A DNA stretch of 17,092 bases from Veillonellaceae bacterium (GTDB taxonomy: Bacteria > Bacillota > Negativicutes > Veillonellales > Veillonellaceae). The notes below the pieces were generated by a model. It had not been told where the DNA came from and searched no databases. It saw only the letters and a program-made list of their open reading frames with translations. Positions 1-5,662 of this stretch are shown here, one piece after another. The DNA lies in NCBI GenBank assembly GCA_900766245.1, contig CAAFUR010000032.1, positions 1 to 17,092 of the forward strand, in the 5' to 3' direction. Both the position numbers and the translations under genes were made by a program. Every line of letters begins with the position of its first letter. Position 1 is the first letter of the stretch.

Positions 1-40
1 CACGGCGGTATCGGGGGTTCGATTCCCCCACGGGTCACCA
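1..40 (+). tRNA. tRNA-Glu, 3' part only (cut by window start)
   Basis: The first 40 bases match the 3' part of the complete tRNA-Glu(TTC) at 17012-17086: the end of the anticodon arm, a GGGGG/CCCCC T-arm with TTCGATT loop, the 3' acceptor strand and encoded CCA. The 5' part lies outside the window. The identity with the window end continues 6 bases past the CCA. Confidence 0.9.
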
Positions 41-43
41 TAT

Positions 44-119
<76 letters not shown>

Positions 120-124
120 TAGCT

Positions 125-156
125 AAGAACCATCCGAATGGATGGTTCTTTTTTTA
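125..156 (+). terminator. Intrinsic terminator of the tRNA array
   Basis: An 11-bp perfect stem (AAGAACCATCC with GGATGGTTCTT, loop GAAT) runs into a tract of seven or more T. It ends the tRNA operon after tRNA-Val. Confidence 0.93.
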
Positions 157-180
157 TGTCGTCATTTGTGTCGTCACTTA

Positions 181-363
181 TGATGCTATGTAGCCTGTGG
201 CGTTTTTTACTTAATGGTCAAAAGGGAAGAGCACGGTATACCCCTCTCAAACGGCATTTCATGATGTTTGTTCGGGGCACACCGTGCTCTTCTTGTGCTT
301 GTGTGATTTAGGTAGAAAGGAACGCCACAAGGTTACTACGCCTAACTGCGTTCCTCAGGGGAA
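181..363. repeat. R1 repeat, copy a (structured intergenic repeat)
   Basis: First of three copies of a repeat of about 180 bp (others at 371-524 and 7737-7916). It opens with TGATGCTATGTAGCCTGTGG. A 19-bp hairpin has arms at 226-244 and 274-292. A second hairpin (GGAACGC 319-325 with GCGTTCC 348-354) follows, and the copy closes with CCTCAGGGG. TGTGGCGTT (196-204) can also pair with AACGCCACA (321-329), enclosing the first hairpin, so two alternative folds exist. In the 19-bp stem, the plus strand has two A-C mismatches that become G-U pairs in RNA from the minus strand. No open frame fits it. Confidence 0.85.
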
Positions 364-370
364 GGTTACT

Positions 371-524
371 AAATAGTAAAAGGGAAGAGCACAGTATACT
401 CCTCTCAAACGGCATTTCATGATGTTTGTTCGGGGCACACCGTGCTCTTCTTGCGTTTGTGAGAGTTAGGTAGTAAGGGAACGCCACAAGGTTACTACGC
501 CTAACTGCGTTCCTCAGGGGAAGG
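371..524. repeat. R1 repeat, copy b (tandem, partial)
   Basis: This copy is repeated at a 158-base offset from copy a and is nearly identical to it from the hairpin (arms 384-402 and 432-450) to the closing CCTCAGGGGAAGG. It lacks the opening segment of copies a and c. The left arm has two changes relative to copy a; in minus-strand RNA one becomes a G-U pair and the other a mismatch. The near identity of the right halves suggests recent tandem duplication. The next 120 bases (525-643) show nothing I recognise. Confidence 0.83.
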
Positions 525-643
525 TTGTTTTGGACTACGTTGTGATTTTCTGCGTGTAGGATATTAGTATGAATGTCATAAGGTGTAACTGTATTATGGT
601 ATTATTTCAATGAGAGTATTACAAGGTTATGTATGGTCATAAG

Positions 644-672
644 TTGGGGAGTTGGTGTATATTTTAGATAAT
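644..672 (+). promoter_or_regulatory. Possible promoter for the 705-797 reading frame
   Basis: TTGGGG and GATAAT are separated by 17 bases, and the -10 lies in an AT-rich run about 33 bases before the ATG. The -35 matches only half of the consensus. Confidence 0.3.
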
Positions 673-704
673 ATAATTAGAGAAAAAATCTAGGAGGGAT
701 AGCT

Positions 705-797
705 ATGAGTAGATTTGTACAGCCAGATAAAGAGGCAGAAAAAGCATTTCGGAAGATGGTGAAGGATAGTATTCTATTGATGCTAGCATCGTTATAA
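705..797 (+). CDS. Small hypothetical peptide, 30 aa
   Basis: I do not recognise this frame. Support comes from its context: an AGGAGG at 692-697 lies 7 bases before the ATG, a possible promoter lies upstream, and a strong hairpin terminator starts right after the TAA. The peptide begins MSRFVQPDKEAEKAF and ends KDSILLMLASL. The first two thirds are charged (several Lys, Glu, Asp) and the last ten residues are hydrophobic, so an amphipathic or membrane-touching peptide is possible. It sits between the R1 repeats and the Hol-Tox-like gene. It could be a small expressed protein or the remnant of a longer gene. No conservation evidence is available here. Confidence 0.42.
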   Translation: MSRFVQPDKEAEKAFRKMVKDSILLMLASL

Positions 798-800
798 TAA

Positions 801-847
801 AAAGCTGTAACACAATGTACCAAAGTACAATTGCGTTACAGCTTTTA
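801..847. terminator. Bidirectional hairpin terminator
   Basis: AAAGCTGTAAC and GTTACAGCTTTT form a long stem with further pairing inside (GTAC on both sides of loop CAAA). T runs or A runs flank both sides, so it can stop transcription in either direction. It separates the 30-aa frame at 705-797 from the toxin-like gene. Confidence 0.85.
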
Positions 848-868
848 TATTTATTCGTTCGAAAATAA

Positions 869-897
869 TACACATTATGACGAACATATGTTATACT
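869..897 (+). promoter_or_regulatory. Promoter of the Hol-Tox-like gene
   Basis: TACACA (869-874), a 17-base spacer and an extended -10 (TG at 889-890, TATACT at 892-897). Transcription would start near 904, leaving a leader of about 47 bases before the ATG at 951. Confidence 0.6.
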
Positions 898-950
898 GTT
901 AATGAAGAGTAAAACGTGGTTTAGGTTCATCTCCGAAAGGGGGTGATGCT

Positions 951-1043
951 ATGTCAGTATTTGAAATACTTTCCCTAGGGATTAATTTCTTAATGCTCAT
1001 AGTAGCGATTATCACCTTATATGTAATGCTACGACGTAAGTAG
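951..1043 (+). CDS. Hol-Tox-like small hydrophobic peptide, 30 aa (putative type I toxin)
   Basis: The peptide starts MSVFEILSLGINF and ends TLYVMLRRK. It has a short N-terminus, one continuous hydrophobic helix (about residues 6-27) and a basic RRK end, which should place it across the membrane. This pattern (M-S/T-V-Y/F-E-x-L-S-L then a single membrane segment) is what I know from the putative holin-like toxin family of Firmicutes, related to TxpA/BsrG-type type I toxins. The ribosome binding site is unusually strong: AAAGGGGGTGAT runs almost up to the start codon, as is usual in that family. A promoter lies at 869-897 and a terminator upstream isolates the gene. Downstream, the R2 element at 1063-1176 would produce an RNA from the opposite strand that overlaps the toxin mRNA 3' end, the usual layout for an RNA antitoxin. 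Toxicity is inferred. The alternative is an ordinary small membrane protein. Confidence 0.72.
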   Translation: MSVFEILSLGINFLMLIVAIITLYVMLRRK

Positions 1044-1051
1044 TGTTCCTA

Positions 1052-1152
1052 TAAAAGAAACCGTGCCTAATGTAAAGAGAAGTATCTCATCACGTTAGGC
1101 ACAAAAGTCAAATTTTGATGAGCCTAACGCGCCACACGTTTTGCTCTTCTTT
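1052..1152 (-). ncRNA. Candidate small RNA from R2 copy a, possible antitoxin RNA
   Basis: On the minus strand, an extended -10 (TGCTATCCT, with the hexamer at 1159-1164) starts an RNA near 1152. It would contain a small hairpin (GAGC...GCTC with AACG/CGTT inside) and then a long stem (1102-1085 with 1080-1063), followed by the U-rich stretch GGTTTCTTTTAT. This gives about 100 nt, ending about 10 bases before the toxin stop codon. It lies opposite the presumed 3' UTR of the 951-1043 gene. The same promoter, hairpin and terminator order occurs in R2 copy b at 8100-7976. Confidence 0.45.
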
Positions 1153-1176
1153 GTATATAGGATAGCATATTTTGTA
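1063..1176. repeat. R2 repeat, copy a
   Basis: Two-part element shared with 7981-8113. Part one is an inverted repeat built on GTGCCTAA...TTAGGCAC (arms 1063-1080 and 1085-1102, 16 of 18 positions pairing). Part two is GATGAGCCTAACGC, CACGTT, GCTCTTC, TTTGT and then a TAGCATA(T/G)TTTGTAA motif. The second part contains the minus-strand -10 described for the small RNA. Confidence 0.75.
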
Positions 1177-1444
1177 AAAAAGGTAAATGCAATCGTCTAT
1201 AAGTGCTATCATAAGAATGTATAAAAATGATGGCATGAAAATGTAATAGATCTGTTACGTAGAGACGTTTTATAAGGTTAGATATGGTAAAATATAGATA
1301 GAATACCAGAGAAAACGTGGGAAAATATGGAAATGATTTTGCTATATTGGGATAAAAGCGTGGATAGATAGACCCAATAGGGTCAAAAAGATACGTATTG
1401 GAAGATGGCTTAGACACCAATAACGAAGATGAAATGGAAACTGT
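1177..1444 (+). other. Leader region upstream of the broken pseudouridine synthase gene
   Basis: There is no gene here. A possible extended -10 (TGGTAAAAT) occurs near 1286-1294. Between about 1345 and 1420 short complementary blocks alternate: ATTGGG, then CCCAAT within the small hairpin GACCC-AATA-GGGTC, then TATTGG, then CCAATA. They could form competing stems in a leader RNA. The ribosome binding site before 1445 is weak (TGGAAACTGT). Confidence 0.3.
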
Positions 1445-2383
1445 ATGAAAGACAAACGAACGTTAACATATACAATTGAAAATACGATAGCACCGACGTT
1501 AGGGGAATGGCTAGATATTCATCAATTTCCTCGGAAAACGATGAAAGAACTCTTCGGGGCCAAGGCTGTTCGATTAGATGGACAGATTTGTACAGCTAAA
1601 TCTGAACTTTCAAAGGGGATGGTATTAGAAATTATCCCCTTAAAAGAACGCATCGACCACGACCCAATAGAAATGCCCTTAACGATAGCCTATGAAGACG
1701 AAGACATTCTTATTGTAGATAAACCATCAGGAATTACCATGAACTCGAAAGGGCAAGTTTCCTTAGCGCATGGGGTAGCCCACTATTTTAAAGTACATAA
1801 CATCTGCGGAAAAGTACGATTCTTAAATCGATTGGATCGTGATACATCAGGTTTGGTGGTAGTAGCTAAGCATGGCTTGGCACAACACTTTTACCAAATG
1901 CAGATGGATGATAATCGGTTGGAAAAATGGTACCGAGCGACGGTACAAGGGCGATTGGAACAAGCTCATGAGGTACTAGAACTACCTATCCGCAAAAGTG
2001 CAGATGGCATCCATCAAGAGGTACACCCAGAGGGTGTGATGACGAAAACGGAATATGAAGTTCTTCATTATGATGCGGCACAAGATGCAACAGATGTGCG
2101 TATTCGCTTGTGGACGGGCAAGACCCATCAAATTCGGGTGACTATGGCGCATATATGACATCCCTTGGTACATGACCTATTGTATGCTGATGAGGGAGTG
2201 CTGGAATCCCAGCAGAGTGCATGGGGGATAGATGAGGCACAATGTCATAAAGGCTTACAACAAGAGGTAACAAATACAGCGAAAGGACAGATAGAAGACA
2301 TAAGCAAGACGTTTGCTCTTAGGGCTTATCGTTTAGTGTGCTATCATATGCGAACAGGTGAGCAAATCGTAGTAGAAATATAA
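1445..2383 (+). pseudogene. RluA-family 23S/tRNA pseudouridine synthase, interrupted by an in-frame TGA
   Basis: RluA-family enzymes turn uridines in rRNA or tRNA into pseudouridine. Residues from about 18 to 65 look like an S4 RNA-binding domain. The catalytic signature RLDRDTSGL, with its Asp, is present near residue 130, and GKTHQIRV near 225. After AHI the frame meets TGA at 2156-2158, then continues in the same frame with HPLVHDLLYA to a normal family C-terminus (LRAYRLVCYHM, then TAA at 2381-2383). In relatives this position is the Gly of AHIGHPLVGDPLYG, so a single GGA to TGA change explains the stop. The following motif has also drifted (VHD for VGD, LLYA for PLYG), which suggests a gene under weak constraint rather than a sequencing slip. 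TGA is a normal stop elsewhere in the window (9776-9778, 11532-11534). The ribosome binding site is weak. The 237-residue product would lack the end of the fold. Confidence 0.85.
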
Positions 2384-2446
2384 TAGCCGTATATTGTTAT
2401 AGCTGTAGTTACTAACCTAATTCTTACCAATGCTATAAAAAACGCG

Positions 2447-2520
2447 AAAAAGCACGAAAACTAAAATCGTGCGCGAAATCGCGATTTTTGTGTGCGAAAA
2501 TTTTAGAATCGTGCTTTTTT
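2447..2520. terminator. Large bidirectional terminator between convergent genes
   Basis: Nested inverted repeats: outer AAAAAGCACGA/TCGTGCTTTTT, middle CTAAAAT/ATTTTAG, inner CGCGAAATCGCG. T-rich ends on both strands suit convergent transcription from the pseudouridine synthase remnant and prmA. The 14-base block AAAAAGCACGAAAA at its left edge recurs on the other side of prmA near 3854. Confidence 0.85.
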
Positions 2521-2596
2521 GTTCCATATTTAGTTTCTATGTGTGATATAAAAAGCTATCGCTATTATGTTGTAGAGATGACCATAGCACTCTCCA

Positions 2597-3532
2597 CTAT
2601 TTATGGCAGGTAATGCACACCCAGTTGTTTTCTGTGGTGGTAGATAAATTGATAAATCCAGCCGCTGAGGCTGCATCGATAAGTGTTTGTTCTTCTCCCT
2701 CTTGGATACCGCTCATAATGAATACGCCCTTAGGTTCTAGACAACGGTAGGCATCATCTAGCAAACGTAGCAAGATAGGGGTAATAATATTAGCCACGAT
2801 GAGAGAGGCTGTTTCCGCCACGCCTTCTAATAAATTATTTGTTTGTACAGTCACTACGGATTCCAATTGATTCATTGCCACATGGTTACGAGCGTTGGCT
2901 GTGGCTGTTTCATCTAGGTCAAAGGCTGTGACAGACTGAGCTTCAAGGGCTCCTGCGGATAAGGCGATAATGCCAGACCCTGTGCCCACGTCGAAGACCG
3001 TACTTTTAGGGGTTAAATGCTGAGACATCGCTTGGATCGCCAATCGTGTAGTAGGATGGTCGCCAGTACCAAAGGCAATGCCTGGTTCGATGCGGATCAC
3101 ACGTTCATCATCGCGAGGACTATACTCCGCCCAATCGGGAATAATCGTCAAATGTTCCGTCATTGAAATCGGAGGATATTGTGTTTTCCAATCATCCCAA
3201 CCAGACTCATCAGCCATAGTAATAGATAGATTGAGGGGGCCGAAATCCATGGTGAAAGTACTTTGTAACTGCTGAATCTCACTGTTGATGAGAGCTTCTA
3301 AGTCATCGACAGCATATAGGTCGGGATCGATATAAGCTTTCACAGTCACATCAGAGGAATCATACAGCTCCTCACGGTCTGGTTTGATAATACCAAATCC
3401 ATCATCTGTGAGTTGATCAAATTCATAGGGATCTTCCGTATAGACCCCTTCTGCACCTAGTGCGAGCAATGTATCTGTTATAAGTTCAGACGCTTCATGT
3501 GTCGTGGTCAGTGTAATTTCTAGCCATGCCAT
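2597..3532 (-). CDS. prmA: Ribosomal protein L11 methyltransferase
   Basis: PrmA uses S-adenosylmethionine to methylate Lys residues and the N-terminus of ribosomal protein L11 in the cytosol. The 311-residue length is typical. The N-terminal L11-recognition domain begins AWLEITLTTTHEASELI. The SAM-binding motif FDVGTGSGIIALSA follows near residue 175, then an acidic strand end (FDLDE) and the family motif VANIITPIL with downstream EPKGVFIMSGI. The frame stays open upstream for another 52 codons, but I chose the ATG at 3532-3530. It begins the family's usual MAWLE-type N-terminus and has GAGG 7 bases upstream. The longer version would add a hydrophobic stretch coded by the 11-bp repeats. The gene stands alone, without the rsmE or dnaK neighbours common in Firmicutes. 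It converges on the broken RluA-family gene across a strong terminator. Confidence 0.94.
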   Translation of the reverse strand: MAWLEITLTTTHEASELITDTLLALGAEGVYTEDPYEFDQLTDDGFGIIKPDREELYDSSDVTVKAYIDPDLYAVDDLEALINSEIQQLQSTFTMDFGPLNLSITMADESGWDDWKTQYPPISMTEHLTIIPDWAEYSPRDDERVIRIEPGIAFGTGDHPTTRLAIQAMSQHLTPKSTVFDVGTGSGIIALSAGALEAQSVTAFDLDETATANARNHVAMNQLESVVTVQTNNLLEGVAETASLIVANIITPILLRLLDDAYRCLEPKGVFIMSGIQEGEEQTLIDAASAAGFINLSTTTENNWVCITCHK

Positions 3533-3545
3533 AGTGGTACCTCGT

Positions 3546-3589
3546 AAATAAAACGCAAATAAAACACAAATAAAACACAAATGCAACGT
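3546..3589 (-). repeat. Four 11-bp tandem repeats in the prmA leader
   Basis: The units are AAATAAAACGC, AAATAAAACAC, AAATAAAACAC and AAATGCAACGT on the plus strand. They sit directly upstream of the prmA ribosome binding site. Two units are identical and the outer ones have drifted. Copy number could change by slippage and alter the leader length. Confidence 0.88.
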
Positions 3590-3804
3590 AAATATAGTGT
3601 ATATATAACATAACAAAAGCATAACGTAATCATAAGCGGTTATATTATCATGTATACTAACGTATCTGTAGTTCGAAGTCGTGTTCACCGTTACTAATGA
3701 CGACGTTAGTTATCACTAGTATACTATCATATCTGTCATACTTAGCGAAACCGCTTCTTGTAGGAAATTCTAAATATAGTACTATCTAATACATAGGGAG
3801 CACT
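3590..3804 (-). promoter_or_regulatory. Upstream region of prmA with a possible bulged stem
   Basis: There is no gene here. On the minus strand, TTACGT and TATATA about 16 bases apart could form a weak promoter close to the tandem repeats. Further upstream, ACTAAC and GTCGT (plus strand, about 3657-3687) can pair with ACGAC and GTTAGT (about 3701-3712), giving a bulged stem-loop of unknown meaning. The rest is featureless AT-rich sequence. Confidence 0.3.
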
Positions 3805-3884
3805 TTCATTTGCAAAAACTGCGATTTTTTCCATTGAAGAAAAATTCATTTGCAAAAAGCACGAAAATTTCCGTTGAAAGTTTG
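3805..3884. repeat. Two imperfect 40-bp direct repeats
   Basis: TTCATTTGCAAAAA begins at 3805 and again at 3845. The copies continue with similar sequence through (C/T)C(A/G)TTGAA. The second copy contains AAAAAGCACGAAAA, also present at the edge of the terminator on the other side of prmA. No gene overlaps them. Confidence 0.65.
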
Positions 3885-3984
3885 TCTTGTTACCAAGGTG
3901 GGAAAAGTGCTGCATTTTAAATTAAATGTGGGTATACTCAAGTCGTGCTAAAGACTTATAAATTCATACTAGTAGTGACAAAAG

Positions 3985-4019
3985 AAAAGGATAGCCGAGT
4001 CAACCTCAGTTATCCTTTT
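3985..4019 (-). terminator. Terminator of the amino acid permease gene
   Basis: Read on the minus strand, AAAAGGATA pairs with TATCCTTTT and CTGAG with CTCGG around loop GTTGA. The stem is followed by the T-rich tract CTTTTG. It starts 12 bases after the permease stop codon. Confidence 0.88.
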
Positions 4020-4031
4020 TAGATCCCCATA

Positions 4032-5393
4032 TTATTTTTTCTTAAGTTTGTACGCAATGTACAGAGCACCAATCCAAACGGGAATGATGTAGATGGATGT
4101 GCGCATGGAATCCATTGTTAACATAACGCCTACTGCCATAGCGATGAAGGCAAAACAGAAGTAATTTGTAAATGGATACAAGATGGATTTGAATTTCAAT
4201 TCATCAAGGCGACCTTCGCGAGCAAAGCGTTTGCGGAATTTAAGGTGCGTCACTGGAATGATGAACCATGCAATGATGAGACCAGCTACGATGATAGCCA
4301 ATAATTGTAGGAACACATCGCTAGCACTTGGGAAGATGTATGTTAAGAATACAACGATCAAGGCTAAGGCTGCACAGAACAAGGTAGCTATCAATGGCAC
4401 TCCTGTAGCAGTTAAGTGCTTGAAGATTTTAGGAGCATCACCAGATAATGCCATGCTGTGCAAAATACGAGAATTACTGTATAGCAAGCTATTGTACACA
4501 GATAATGCAGCCACTACAACAACGAAGTTTAAGATATGTGCTGCTGCGGGAATGCCGATGTTCGTAAAGATTTGGACAAATGGACTCGCATGAGTACCTA
4601 ATTCATTCCATGGAGATAGTGCCATGATGATAGTCATCGTACCTACATAGAAAATCAGGATACGAGCTAACAACTCGTTAATCGCTTTTGGTAACGTTTT
4701 TTCAGGATTTTCAGCTTCCCCAGCAGTGATACCAATGAGTTCCACCCCACCAAAGGAGAACATCACCACAGCGATAGAGGCGATGAAACCATACGCACCA
4801 TTTGGAAACAATCCGCCGTGAACCCAAAGATTAGAGAAGTTTTGCGGGAATGTACCCATATCTCCAAAGAAGATGAGGAAGATGCCGAAGCCAATCATGG
4901 CAATGATGGCAACTACTTTAATGAGTGATGCAAAAAATTCCACTTCTCCATAGGCACGTACATTGATGAGATTAATCGCCGTCACTAATGTAATACAAGC
5001 TAGTGTAGTCATCCAATGGGGAATACCAGGTAACCAGAAATCTAAGTATACTGAAATAGCAGCAAGTTCCGCCATACTGGCAAGCATGTACACAATCCAG
5101 TAATTCCAGCCAGATAAATAGCCAGCAAAGGAAGACCAATATTTACTTGCAAAATAAGTAAAAGAGCCAGACACAGGTTCACGAACTGACATTTCTCCTA
5201 GCATACGCATTAAAAAGAAAATAAAGATACCAGTTAATAAATAGGAGAAAATAACACCTGGTCCTACTAATTGGATTGTTGGTGCGGATCCGTAGAAAAG
5301 GCCGGTCCCCACAGAGGCGCCTAAGGCGATCATTTGCATGTGTCGACTTTTCAGTCCACGATGCAATGACGTCTTTGATTCATTATCTTTCAT
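4032..5393 (-). CDS. Amino acid permease, APC superfamily (AAT type)
   Basis: This is a membrane carrier that imports an amino acid, probably driven by the proton gradient. The 453 residues hold about 12 hydrophobic segments. The N-terminal signature is characteristic: HRGLKSRHMQMIALGASVG, continuing TGLFYGS, matches the first helix of AroP/PheP/GabP/CycA-type AAT permeases. The consensus GEMSVREPVSGSFTYFA and a later GGVELIGITAGEAENPEK are also present. I chose the ATG at 5393-5391 because AAGGGAG lies 9 bases upstream. An ATG seven codons earlier has no ribosome binding site and would overlap that site. Substrate cannot be told from sequence by eye; neutral, aromatic or D-amino acids are all possible. 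The gene is transcribed alone, has its own terminator, and diverges from the EF-G-like gene. Confidence 0.9.
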   Translation of the reverse strand: MKDNESKTSLHRGLKSRHMQMIALGASVGTGLFYGSAPTIQLVGPGVIFSYLLTGIFIFFLMRMLGEMSVREPVSGSFTYFASKYWSSFAGYLSGWNYWIVYMLASMAELAAISVYLDFWLPGIPHWMTTLACITLVTAINLINVRAYGEVEFFASLIKVVAIIAMIGFGIFLIFFGDMGTFPQNFSNLWVHGGLFPNGAYGFIASIAVVMFSFGGVELIGITAGEAENPEKTLPKAINELLARILIFYVGTMTIIMALSPWNELGTHASPFVQIFTNIGIPAAAHILNFVVVVAALSVYNSLLYSNSRILHSMALSGDAPKIFKHLTATGVPLIATLFCAALALIVVFLTYIFPSASDVFLQLLAIIVAGLIIAWFIIPVTHLKFRKRFAREGRLDELKFKSILYPFTNYFCFAFIAMAVGVMLTMDSMRTSIYIIPVWIGALYIAYKLKKK

Positions 5394-5440
5394 ACTATAT
5401 AACTCCCTTCCCATGTATGTTCTGAAATGATATATCTAAT

Positions 5441-5449
5441 AGAATACCA
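5441..5449 (-). promoter_or_regulatory. Possible extended -10 for the permease gene
   Basis: The minus strand reads TGGTATTCT, an extended -10, about 48 bases before the chosen start. No convincing -35 is visible. Confidence 0.3.
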
Positions 5450-5662
5450 TAAACTATAGAATTAACCTAGTAAAATTTTAGTTTAGTAGAGAAGTAACGG
5501 ATATATAGGTAATTATAAGTGATACTAGTTTTTTTTCATACATGACTCTATACTATGCGTAATTTGCATATATAAAATCCAGTATATTCAAAGGAGTTTA
5601 TAAAAGTATGTAGAATTACTTAAACAATAGACTGTTTTCGGCTGTAAAGGAGGACGATGTTC

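Noticed and set aside
181..524. CRISPR array
   Set aside because: The repeats are long, structured and only doubled, with no short regularly spaced units or spacers.
2156..2158. TGA as a recoded Gly or selenocysteine codon
   Set aside because: Other genes here end in TGA, the nearby motif has also drifted, and selenocysteine is not expected at this Gly position. A nonsense mutation is simpler.
3533..3688. A 52-residue hydrophobic N-terminal extension of PrmA
   Set aside because: It is coded by the 11-bp repeats and AT-rich leader. The ATG at 3532-3530 has a ribosome binding site and the normal family N-terminus.
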